NCBI RefSeq assembly: GCF_000143535.2
Contig: NC_037315.1
Coordinates: forward strand, 1,550,001-1,614,000
Source of the DNA: Botrytis cinerea B05.10
Taxonomy: Eukaryota > Ascomycota > Leotiomycetes > Helotiales > Sclerotiniaceae
Direction: 5' to 3'
Length of the DNA stretch: 64,000 bases
Shown: in pieces, positions 53,569 to 64,000 of the stretch
Layout: every line of letters begins with the position of its first letter
Numbering within the stretch: position 1 is the stretch's first letter
Translations under genes and position numbers: made by a program
The notes under the pieces: generated by a model
Database searches by the model: none
Told to the model about the DNA's origin: nothing
Seen by the model: the letters and a program-made list of their open reading frames with translations, nothing else

Positions 53569-56544
53569 TCAGACTCCCCATCTTTCTTCAAAGAAAGAAT
53601 CATTGCCTCTTGCACTTGTATCAATGTGCCATTCTGGACTTTTGGCATATCTACTGAATGGTGTCGTGAGATTTCCATCTCCCTGTTGAGCTTTGATAGC
53701 GAACAAGTTGCCAAGAGTTCCATCTATAAGTGGAGCGATTACTTCGGGGATGGTCTTCTTTTCCATTCTTGAGATAGTGATACCGGGAAGAGGTCTATTA
53801 TCGGAAGGCAAACTTTTCTTCGCAGGAGGACCGATGGGACCGAAAGGATTGGTATGAATTTCCATTTCTGCGATATGATCCTGAACTGTCATGTTCCATC
53901 GTTGTTGGCCACTGTAGAACCACTCATCCTTCTCCTTTTGTTTTCTTGCTCGAGCTTCCTCAGGAGTCTCTTCATTCTCGAGAAGTCCCATTTCTTTTTG
54001 TACATCAATAGACAAATGAGTGAATCTCCCGGTCATGTCACTAGGAAAGCCGTGAGGATAATACTGACGGGCTTGTTGCATTGAAATTGTATCTGTTGCG
54101 CGTGCAGAAGGAGCTTGTGCTGGCGCCTGAGCACTGTACTGCTCATTGAGAGCTTTTGATTCTTGCCATGGGGAGGTAGGCTCAGTGCTCGCGTGTGAGT
54201 TTTGTTTTGCTTCAGTTTGATCTTGTGTCCAAGCCTCCTCACTATAGTTACTATTCTGTCTATTGTTAGCATACGAGCGCTGTCCTGGTGGGCCGGCAGT
54301 CAATGGCTGTGGGTAACCCGGTACTCCTCGATGATTGGCAGAATCTCTTGAATGATCGTTAGATCCCGAATATGCGTTGTAGAGCGGGTTGTACGCCGTG
54401 TTGGAGATACCCGGTTGAGGAAATGTATAGGTACGGTCGAGTTCTCCGTTCTTGGCAGCTTGTGTACCATCAAGCATAGTGTTATCTCTTTGGTTATGCA
54501 AGAGGTACTCCAAGCGTTGGCTCGCAATTTCAAACTCTTCATTTGACTTCGCAGTATTGTCGGCTTTGGGTGCTTGCAACTCAGACAATCGACGTAAAGC
54601 TGAGGTTTGCATCGGATTCGGGAATCTCGCAAGTCTCTGTAAGGTCTGCATCTTTTCCAAACCTGATATGGGGCCTTGCAAATCACTTCCTTTTGCCATT
54701 TCCTGCTCCTCATTCGAAATTGATGAAACGTTATTTTGATGGAAAGTAGGAGTTGGTGTATTGGGCGAGACAGGATAATGACCATTAGATACTCTTGCAT
54801 TAATCATTCCCTGAAGTCTGAGAAGTGTATGGTTCTCTTGCTCTGACTGGGATAGTCTCTGAGATGGCCGTAAAGAGCGAGTAGATCTCGCAGATGTGGC
54901 TGGCGGAGTGTTGAAAGAGTTAGGGCCCTGACCGAGTTGTTGCGCATAGTGCATGGAGTTTTGCATATTCAAAGGAGGTGGCGGACCACGGGAGTGAGGA
55001 TAATAATTTGTTTGTCTATTGTGAGTTGGGTCCAATTGGGGTCTGCGAATAGAACCTTCGCGCTGAATACGATTAGGGGCGGATATTTGAGGTTGCAAAT
55101 TAGGATTGACACGAGATCCGACAGTAGTGTAAGCAACAGGTTGTGCTTCAACTGATAATGGCTCAGGAGAGTTGTTGATCGAGCGAACAGGAAGATCTGG
55201 ATCCCACTCTACCGAATCAAATCCATCATTGACAGTGGTGATGTCACTCAAGCTTCTCATCATTAACCCTGCTGATGAAGCAATGCGAGCCATGACTGCG
55301 TCGCTCTTATCCTTCACCGATTGTGTATCGGAATTGTCACACTTCAAAAGATCAAGAGAAGGGGAATTGAGACCAATACCACCGTCAATCGTATAGAGAG
55401 TTTGCGTTCTGCTTTTATCAGTAGAGGAGTGGGAAAAAGACGAGATCCTGGAAACTCCTAGAGGGGGTTGTATAACCACTGCTGACGGAGTTGGATCAAT
55501 TGAAGGGATGCTAGTCGTAGTGACAACGGTGGTAGTTGTCGTCGTATCTTCAGCGGTAAAAACTGGCTGGACGATATTGTTATTGATATCTTCTTTGATG
55601 CTGTCGTCTTGCAAATCGTCCTCTTGCAAGGGATCGTCAGAATCCTTCCATCCTTCTTCGGTAACCTTCGTATTCTTTTTAAGATATTCAATGATTCGCT
55701 TTGGTGCCGGTGCGGTGAAAGTGAATTCTGTGTAATTTCGTTGTTTGTGCGAGGTTGTGTTGTGGTGGGGAGAGGAAACATCGAGAGATGATTCGAGTTG
55801 TGGGGTCGATGTAGGTGAAATGGGACGTGATGAGCTTGCACTTCCTACCACTTCTGGATCTGATCCGACTTCACTAGTACTTTCACTGTGACCCAAACCC
55901 GTATCTGCCCCTCCGTTCGTATTTATGCCATCATCTGTTAAACCTCCACCACCATTATCGGTATCAATTGCTTGATCATCATTGATTGTCGACGTTGAAC
56001 ATTTTGTTTTCAAGTTCTTCTTCTTCTTAAAGGTATATTTGAAAGGACCAAGTGATTCAAGCGTCATTGGTCCTCCTAATTTCATATCTTGTGCTTCATC
56101 CAAAGCTTCATTGCGACGACGCGATCTTGACGGTCGAGCAGCCATGACATCCGCGTACGTAGTATCCTGAGAAATTGGTGTTGAAGCAGAATTCGCAGGA
56201 TAGTTGGCGCGGAGTGATTGCAGTCTTTTTTCGTATTCCAATTGGTCCTCTATTTCTTCTTGGGCTGATTCTTTGATGATAAAATCTGGCGATTCGATTT
56301 CGTTCTCTGACCCCGATTTTTCGTGAATGCTCTCTGCAGGTATGGTTTGTATATGCGAATGATTCGCGGGAATGGGCCTGCTATTGTATTCTCTAATGGA
56401 GTTCGAGGTGCCGTGTGGATTGTCTGATATTGAGTAAGCTTGCCATATTGAACCTCAAAGCAAAAGTGAGAGTGGAAGGGGCGAGAACGATCTTCACTTG
56501 TACTTACGAGCTCTTGCAGTGCTACTTCTAGAGCTGGAGGACAT
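53569..56544 (-). CDS. 968-aa mostly disordered conserved fungal protein
   Basis: Not a family I can name. Exon 1 56544..56508 (MSSSSRSSTARA), intron 56507..56439 (GTAAGT...GCAAG), exon 2 56438..53569. Residues ~50-80 form a predicted helix (E-D-Q-L-E-Y-E-K-R-L-Q-S-L-R-A-N-Y-P). Then comes M-T-L-E-S-L-G-P-F-K-Y-T-F-K-K-K-K with a basic cluster, and E-F-T-F-T-A-P-A-P-K-R-I-I-E-Y-L-K-K. The middle is low-complexity Ser/Thr/Pro/Gln. The C-terminal 150 residues look ordered: E-A-R-A-R-K-Q-K-E-K-D-E-W-F-Y-S-G-Q-Q-R-W, then P-P-A-K-K-S-L-P, and a final F-F-E-E-R-W-G-V. The lysine clusters suggest a nuclear or RNA-associated role, but this is only inference. Confidence 0.75.
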
Positions 56545-58806
56545 GATTAATACAAAGTTGCCTAATATGTTGATGTCTTCAGTAATCTGTACTCTTTTGA
56601 TAATGAATTGATGCTGAAAAACGCTTTGGTGGCAGGAAGTTGGCCAAATTATATCAAAACAAACTTACAATCTTGTTTGTATCAGAAAGAGTGAGCGACA
56701 GAGGCGTCTATCGTTCTGACCAGAAGGAACCAGATTGAAAAGAAGGTTCGGTCTATATTTATATCGGGTGTTGAGGCTAGTGAAGTCAAGTCAAAATATC
56801 AAAGATTTCGATAGAAAGCTTGACCTTTATCCGAATTCGTTCAAGTTAAATTAAAGCGCCTCCAATCAGAAAGAATAGTGGTATAGATTCACCTGTGATT
56901 GTTGAATGGCAAGAAATTGGACTCAGTCATAGCATATATTTTGTAATTGTTGAGACGGGAGTAATACGAAGGCTGTAATTGACTAGAGGTATTGGCATGC
57001 TAAGATATATTCTAAGCAACAGACATGCCAGAGGTCTAGTCAATACTAACAATGCCAAATACATGAAGCCATTTCAGTGTACAATAGCTCGGCTCAACAC
57101 ATATAAAGCAATCATGAAAGCCCCTCCTCGAAACCTCCATCAATATCTTGCCACGAGATTCCTTGCCAATGGCCATCCACTCGGAAACCATCCGTACTAG
57201 CAACTGCAATCACCCTTCGGCTGATTGAGAGGAAGCCATACGTCATATACGCAGCTAGAAAGAGCTCACTCAAAGATTTCCAAGTTGACTGGCGGCAAGT
57301 GAACGTGCTCATATTTCGTGCTGGCGTTCTGAGTACCTTGTTATCCAACAGTGATAATCAATTTCACAGTCCTTTGCGGCGCTATTCAGATCAACAATTC
57401 TCCTCGATCATCTAGATTTGACAATATCATTCTCTCCGTGTCTCATGAAAACACACGGGATCTGATGATGGTACCACATAGCCATGCCCAGGACGAGCTA
57501 CATCATTCAAATCTCTGCATTCACCATCATACGAGATAGCCTTAAGTATCCTGAAGCGTAGGATAACTCCTCATAAGGAAGAAGTCGTGTTCAAAAGAAC
57601 CTCGCAAGAAGTTGCGGCAAAATTCCATGGAAATTCAATGCCCCTTGCCTTCGAGCTCGAGGCCGTCGGTATTGTGAACGAATAGTTGACTAGGGTCTTT
57701 GTATTTCAGTCTCCAGATATAGAAACCTAGGATCGATTGTTGGTAAGGGGGGGAGTGTACACGTTGACTGATATCGGGTGTGATGCTGATATAGGAAATG
57801 GGGCTCGATAGAAGTTTGAATGGAGTGAGGTCGTGCAATAAGCGCCGGGGCTAAGGACACGCGGTCACCGTAGAATCACTAGCCCACCTCGTCACAGTTC
57901 GCGTACATTATTCTATTCTCATTTTCTGCCGATTGTGAATTTACATTTCTTTTCAAGAGCCGGTGTGGTTTGAAGGTTCACGCCAGATTGAAAACAGAAT
58001 CAAATTGTGATATAAACTTCCAACGATGGTCAACATGGCCATTGACCTTTGAGCCATGGTCGTATGTTTCTTAGCCCAAAACTGTAACCAATCATCACGA
58101 TCACGTGGTGACAAACATGGTTCCTCCGGACTGGCTTCGGCACGTTTCCTTCTCCAGGATTTGGTTACGTACCTATCTAATCATTCCATTGGTCTTCAAA
58201 TCTACCACCTCCCTTATGCTTTCTCGACTGACCAGCAAAACAATACTAGCTGTGCATATTGCAATCCGGGGAACGATGATCAATACTGCAACGAGAGACA
58301 CATCATATTGACCCCCCCTCAACGTCTGGAAAATTATGTCCAGCGTAGTAATCGTGGTAACCAACAGACCCATGCGAATTTGACTTTTTCTTTCGAAAGT
58401 GGGCAAATCAGGGAATGACTCTACATTCACGATGCACGTTCCGATGGTTGAGGGAGATGATTCGCCCGATGATTCGTTTCTGTTCTTTCCAACATGCTGC
58501 AGTAGCTCGAGTTGGTAGGTGTATTGATAAGATGGAGAGATACGGTGGCACTCAGCAGGTTTAGAGCTCTTTCCTGTGCGGATATATATATGCAGGTCGC
58601 TCATTCCTTCCACATGCATGCATTTAGACAATCTTTCCTGGATACCCCAGCCCGAGATAACACAGAGATCTCACGGCATCTTATATGTATCTGTTTATCA
58701 TAAGATTAAATTCTTTTTTGAACAGCTTGCGTTGGTTTGGCAGTTTTATCTCATTTTGATTATTCAATACACCTGAAAGCTTCACATCTACTTACATATC
58801 GACGAC
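56545..58806. other. Intergenic, no supportable gene
   Basis: About 2.3 kb. Scattered open frames (57112-57348 minus, 58056-58418 plus, 58173-58631 minus) contain no recognisable motif and overlap one another. The last 200 bp are the likely promoter of the Git1-like transporter. Confidence 0.45.
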
Positions 58807-60898
58807 ATGGCGGAAAAGGAAACGAGTGTTGAGATAGCCCCATCTTTACACACAAATCATCCTGCGACACCACCGTCCGAGGAAATAATCCCCCAAAAAT
58901 CTAAACAGTCTCTTTCGGACAAATTCACGATTGTGAGTCTACTCCTTCTATTTACCCCAAGCAGTCTCAGCGCGAGACGATCTTGTATGACTATCAAGCG
59001 AAGGATGTACAAAATTGAGACGTTGCATTGTTTTGCCTGTATCCCTTGACGTATTCTCTAACCCCGCCCTATTCTAGTTTGCGGCCGGAGCTGCTTTGGT
59101 CTCAGATGGCTACTTCAACAACATCATGACGATGTCAAACGTCATTCTCAAGAAACAATATCCGAAAGAGTATACCGCAGCAACAAGTACTCGTGTTTCT
59201 AATTCCCTTTTGGTTGGTGAGATCTTCGGTCAAGTGACCATTGGGCTCACTTGCGACTACTTTGGAAGAAAATTTGCTATTATTACTACGACTTTGATGA
59301 TCGTATTTGGTGGCATATTAGCCACAGCCTCCAAAGGCGTTACAATAGAAGGGTATGTTCTTCTCATAATGTTCAATATGCATTGAAAAGTTCGAATGAT
59401 GGGCTGTTGGGCGTGCCACAAATCTCCTTTCTTTCGAAAGCTCTTTGACTCTTGAAACAACGAAAGTGCATATTAATGTCTATGCTTTCCCATTGTTGAA
59501 AACAGTGCATCAATATTCTAACTTTCTCTAGCATGTTTTGGATGATGACTGTTGCGAGAGGTATTATAGGATTTGGCGTTGGTGGTAAGCTCTTACAATC
59601 TCACAAAATGTATCTCAGATGTCCCGGCTGCAGTCCAGAAACAAAAGGCAGCTGTTGGTCTAGAATCTATTTTCAGTATCAGATCTACTAAGTCAACTTT
59701 ATTCGACATATCAAGAGATTTAAAATATTGAAATTCAATAATATGAATTTCAAACATTCAAAACTAGCAAATTGGGACTGCAGTTTGGATTGATGGATCC
59801 CATCATTTCTAAAATTCTGTCCCTTGAACTGTTTTTTTTCCCCGGCTAATTAACCTCTTTTTAGGTGAATATCCAGCATCTTCTACCTCCGCCTCTGAAG
59901 CCGCCAATGAGCATGCCCCCAAAAATCGCGGGCCTATCTTTATTCTTGTCACCAACCTTCCACTATCTTTTGGTGGTCCACTGGCCGTCTCGATATTTCT
60001 TATTGTACTCGCAGCGTGTGACTACCAGCATTATAACACTGTATGGCGAGTATGCTTCGGAATTGGTTGCATTCTTCCATTATCAGTCTTCTACTTCCGG
60101 ATCAAGATGCTTAATAGTACACTTTACCGCAAGGGAGCCATCAAGAAAAATGTCCCATACAAACTCGTACTACGCTACTACTGGAAATCACTCATCGGAA
60201 CATGCGGCGCATGGTTTCTTTATGATTTTGTAACATTCCCCAATGGTGTTTTTTCAGGCACAATTATTGCTTCGGTAGTTCCCTCCGACCCAAGTACCGT
60301 CGTACTCAAAACTGGAGAATGGAATCTCTTACTCGGAGTCATCGCATTACCCGGTGTCATTATTGGTGCATTGCTTTGTGATCGCATTGGCCGGAAAAAC
60401 ACAATGATGATTGGTTTCTTCGGATATCTGATGTTTGGTCTTATCATCGGATTATCGTACCATAAAATCACAAAGATCGTCCCCCTCTTTGTGGTTTTCT
60501 ATGGCTTGATGCAAAGTTCGGGAAACTTAGGGCCAGGTGACATGTTAGGACTTATCTCTTCCGAAACCTACGCGACATCCGTTAGAGGAACTTGTTATGG
60601 AATATCTGCCGCTCTGGGCAAAGTAGGAGCGGCAGTTGGTACCCAAGCTTTCACTCCAATCCAAACAAACTTGGGTAAGCAGTGGACATTCATTATCGCG
60701 GCTATTTGTGGCGTGGTGGGAATCGCGGTCACTTATTTCTTCGTGGAAGATATTACGGGAGAGGATTTAAGTATTAGAGATGAGAATTTCAGAAAGTTCT
60801 TGGTAGCGAATGGCTGGAATGGCGAAATGGGAGAGGCAGATCTGAAGGCTTCGGCGGAAGAAGGTGTTGTTACGGAAGTAGAGGTAGAAGGAAAGTAG
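58807..60898 (+). CDS. MFS transporter, Git1-like glycerophosphodiester / phosphate:H+ symporter
   Basis: Plasma-membrane uptake of glycerophosphoinositol/glycerophosphocholine or phosphate by proton symport. Exons 58807..58932, 59078..59352, 59532..59584, 59865..60898 give 495 aa. Family hallmarks are A-L-V-S-D-G-Y-F-N-N in TM1, the motif-A loop G-L-T-C-D-Y-F-G-R-K, R-G-I-I-G-F-G-V-G-G-E-Y-P-A-S-S-T-S-A-S-E-A-A-N-E (assembled across intron 3, matching Git1/Pho84 G-G-E-Y-P), a second G-R-K in C-D-R-I-G-R-K-N-T-M, and L-G-P-G-D-M-L-G-L-I-S-S-E. A short cytoplasmic C-terminal tail follows. All phases close. Intron 3 is unusually long for this window (280 nt). Git1-like is favoured over Pho84 by the TM1 and S-S-T-S-A-S segments. 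Confidence 0.9.
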
Positions 60899-61388
60899 AA
60901 AGTAAGGGGTGAGGAACATATCTGAGGTATGCAATACAGACACAGGGAGGGACTGAATAGTCTAGATTCGTAGCTGGGAAGTTTATGTAGCACCTTTTTA
61001 GCGTGTTGAAGCTGAACGGTGGGCAGAAGAGTATAGATGTATCAAAATACTTGTAAACCAGAACTTTTTACACGCTTTAGATATCATATTGTTACTCGTT
61101 GCGACTAGAACAATCTGGATGACGACAAGCCATGGCGTCCAAGTCCAACCCCTTCGCTAGAGTCTCGGCACCTTGGCAATGTCCATCCTATCCCATCTCA
61201 TCCCACTACGGGCTAAATTCTCGTCCGAGCCAATCTTGTAGGTCTGCCTGAGTGAGGAAACAAACAGTTTACTGTCAAGAGATTCGTACCCATATAGAAG
61301 GATCTGAAAGAACGATTCTTGATATGAAACCGGTATCCTTGATTATCTAAAAATACAATACAATACATATTCAACCTGGCCAAACCAC
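60899..61388. other. Convergent 3' flank, no gene seen
   Basis: 490 bp between the converging 3' ends of the transporter and the RBM5/10-like gene. Confidence 0.55.
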
Positions 61389-63954
61389 TTAACCCAAAGT
61401 CTCATATCTTTCCTTCGCCTTTTCTTTGGTCCTGCCTACAAACGCCTTGTAGTCACCCTTTGTCTGTCTCTCCGCTTCTTTCATCGCATCACCGAGTTTA
61501 CCACCCTCAGCTCCTAGACCCACGCCTTGCGTATATAATTCCGTCGCAATTGCCTCCGTTCTTCCTGTACCCTGGGCGCCCAGGCCTTCTCCCGCGTTCC
61601 AACCCATTTTCCCCAGTAGTGCTGCACCTTTTGATTGAACTGGTGCCACATGCTCACTTTGTTCATCCTTGTGCGAAGGAGGGCTGGTCGTGGAAGACGG
61701 AGTCTTTGATTTACTGTGCTGCGCAGCAGGCTGCTTGGGTTGATTGAAAGCTTGGCGGCGTTCTTTTGCTCGATCTCTGTAAGCGGAGCTTTCGGCCGAG
61801 ACTGAGTCGCTTTCAGACTTTTTGAGCTTAGCTAAAGCTTTTGAGACTAACTCTTCATTCTTCGTGTTATCACGATGAAGCTGACTAATTCTTTCGTGTT
61901 TGTTGACTTCTGCCTCTGTCTTGAATTGGCGAGAACATAAGAGGCAGCATTTTCGGCCGAGGTCTGCATATGATTGAGTAGGCGAAGAATCTGCAATGGG
62001 TTCTGGCGTTGATTTTGCAAGTCCAGCGGTCGAATCAGAATCATTATCCTCAAAATCTTTCGCAGGTAGACCATGGATCTCATTATGTCTATTGGTCCAG
62101 AATTGGAGATGTGGCGCTACGACTGTCTTAGTACCAGCAGCAGACTCTTTCTCGACTTTTCTTTTCTTAGACCGAGGTTCTCCATCCTTGCCACCAACAA
62201 GTCCTTCATTTGCTGCTGCCGTCGCTATCTTGGTTCGCTGGTTATTCATATGCTTTACAGGAGCTTCTGGAATTACAGTAGAAAACTCGCTTGCATAAGC
62301 TGTGGCGTCCCAGTACATCAAACTAATCGCAGAGTTTGACAGTGGGTTAAATGTGAACCTCGCAGATTCCTCATTCAGAAATTCAAGGACAGGCACGAAT
62401 ACACCCGCATGGATATGTGAAACGATGACAGGTTTCGAAGATATCGTGAACTTATCTGTAGCGTTATATTTAGCTAAAGCATTCTGTGCATCCTCAACCG
62501 AACCAAATTCTGCAAATCCGTATCGCCAGCTGTCGTTTGTCTTACGATCTCGAATCAGCAGCACACGACGGAGAGACCCTTCTTTTGCGCCAAGTGAAGC
62601 ATCACCAGAAGTAGAAGAAATTTTTGTCTTCTTTGCCGTGTGTGTATCTCCTGATGTGGTTGCTTTGGTCTTGTATAGTTTGCATACTCCCTTGGCAAGA
62701 AGTTCCTCCGTCACGCCAGGTTCAAGACCCCTAAGTAAGAGAAATTGAGAAGCGGTTTCGTCGGGTGATGCATCACTGTCTCCAGTTGTGGCGAAACCTG
62801 AGTAACTGGATACATTTTCTTGTGCCACAACGACACCGTGAGCGGTTGATCCTAGAATTTTTAGCGATACAGACCGTGAGTGTGGCTGGATGCAACGTAC
62901 TAGTTCTGGGCCCATTGCACTTGAAACACATCATCCTGTAGGAATAATTCAATGTGTAGCACTAGATATGATTAGCTTCGAGTAGGTATCCAGAATGGCA
63001 TAAAATATGACATACAACATCGCATTTCCAATCATCCTCATGCTTGCTTGCTCGTTCTTGATCGGTTTTCTCGCGGCTGTAAGCTATTCTGACTTTGCTT
63101 GGTTCCAGTGCCTGCGAAGGACCGTGGAAAGAAACTGTTGGGTAATGTTCCTCGAGGAATCGTTTTGCTTCCGGTAGAGTATAAAATTGCGCAAAGGCAA
63201 ACCCTCTCGATATACCTACAAGCAAAATGATAAGACGTATGTTTCCTTCAAGGAAAGGTTGACCTACCCGTTTTCTTATCCTTGATCAACCTGATCTCCT
63301 CCACACCCTCAACTTTAAAGTTTGTTTGGAGTTCTTTTGATATCTATAACTCAAAACAATGGCCAATGAGGCCAATCGCTATGCTTAGCCAGAATTCCAA
63401 ACTTATTCACAATAACACTTAGTCTAGAAGTGGATTCTCAAATTCGATATAAATTGGTAGGAATGGGGCGGCGAACGTCTTCCTGTGTAAAATCTAGAGG
63501 TAGTCCCTCAAAGATTATTGTTCGATTTGGTGGTGCGCCATGGTAAGGCGAAGGGCTACGACTTCTTCCACGGACGGGAGATTTATATCCCTCGCGATCG
63601 CGGTCCGTATAACGGCCTCTATTCTCTCTGCGCGGAGATCTTGACCTTTCCCTGTCATAACCGCGCTCATATCTGTTGCCATGCTGATTGCGCTCGTCTC
63701 GATATGCGCGTTCTGTATATTCCGAGTCGTATTGTCTGCCAGAAGCAGGTCCTCGTAGGGGACTCCTTGAGTTATCTTAAGATATCGATGATCAGCACAT
63801 ATACTTGGGAATCTGCATTTCTAAACTATCGATTACCCTTCCGCGATTGATAGGAATCATATCCAGGCGCTCCATGTTGTCGGTATTCGCTCGAATATTC
63901 TTGATCGTCATACATGTCGGCATCAGGGCCCGGTCTGTAAGGTCTGGAACTCAT
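61389..63954 (-). CDS. RBM5/RBM10-like RNA-binding splicing factor (RRM, RanBP2 ZnF, C2H2, G-patch)
   Basis: Predicted nuclear pre-mRNA splicing regulator. Exons 63954..63837, 63775..63477, 63343..63268, 63215..63016, 62961..62901, 62851..61389 give 738 aa. There is an N-terminal Arg/Ser/Asp/Tyr-rich region (R-E-R-S-R-S-P-R-R). RRM1 has RNP2 I-I-F-E-G-L and RNP1 R-G-F-A-F-A-Q-F. A RanBP2-type zinc finger (W-K-C-D-V-C, then N, R and C-F-K-C-N-G) appears once introns 4 and 5 are removed. RRM2-like: F-L-L-L-R-G-L ... Y-G-F-A-E-F. A C2H2-like C-L-L-C-x-R-x-F-x11-H-x5-H follows. The C-terminal G-patch is K-G-A-A-L-L-G-K-M-G-W-N-A-G-E-G-L-G-A. This domain order is the RBM5/RBM10 order. The donor after D-F-T-Q-E-D (GTTCGC) is non-consensus. 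Confidence 0.9.
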
Positions 63955-64000
63955 CACGCCGTGAAAGTCATAAGATATGAATTATAAGTGTGATCCTGAG

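Noticed and set aside
57112..58631. Several 70-150 codon ORFs upstream of the Git1-like gene
   Set aside because: They overlap each other on opposite strands and have no recognisable motif, consistent with chance open frames.
1..64000. CRISPR array, bacterial operon features or riboswitches
   Set aside because: The window is eukaryotic nuclear DNA with spliceosomal introns. No regularly spaced direct repeats with unique spacers were seen.

Overview
The window is nuclear DNA from a filamentous ascomycete. The signs are short introns of about 45-100 nt with GTAWGT-type donors and CTAAC/CTGAC branch sites, a tRNA-Phe with an intron between positions 37 and 38, Zn2Cys6 regulators, DUF3433 and GH47 proteins, and moderately AT-rich intergenic DNA. 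The gene content and composition suggest a leotiomycete close to Botrytis/Sclerotinia, but that placement is inference. There are no CRISPR arrays, rRNA genes or viral genes.

Layout. The left 24 kb is gene-poor and shows many signs of decay. It starts with the C-terminal end of a Zn2Cys6-type regulator cut by the window edge, then a P450 heme-motif relic and a broken single-pass membrane protein. A 439-bp terminal-inverted-repeat element (MITE-like, TA target site) and an intact GH47 alpha-1,2-mannosidase with four exons follow. Next are members of a small F-box-like family: one with a single in-frame stop, two intact and one heavily decayed. Three of them share a phase-1 intron after about 34 codons. 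Between the F-box genes lies a possible catabolic neighbourhood. It holds an MFS sugar transporter (nine exons, including a 7-nt microexon, with a one-base frameshift in an A6 run), a zinc alcohol dehydrogenase with a GC-AG intron, a RidA/YjgF enamine deaminase and a Zn2Cys6 regulator.

The middle, from 24.9 to 36.4 kb, is more conserved: a tRNA-Phe(GAA), the Golgi Qa-SNARE Sed5, and two very long, mostly disordered ORFs on the + strand. The two ORFs can be joined in phase through one 254-nt intron into a protein of about 2,457 residues. From 36.4 to 46.7 kb there is a frame-broken hypothetical gene, a secreted eight-cysteine protein (effector candidate), an aldo/keto reductase and a decayed reading-frame relic.

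The right end, from 46.7 to 64 kb, carries a four-TM membrane protein, a two-repeat DUF3433 membrane protein, a 968-aa disordered protein, a Git1-like glycerophosphodiester/phosphate transporter, and an RBM5/RBM10-type splicing factor (RRM, RanBP2 zinc finger, second RRM-like region, C2H2 finger, G-patch).

Exon joins were worked out by hand from splice sites and phase. Where they are given, the coding length sums to a multiple of three. Family names come from recognised motifs, not from database searches.
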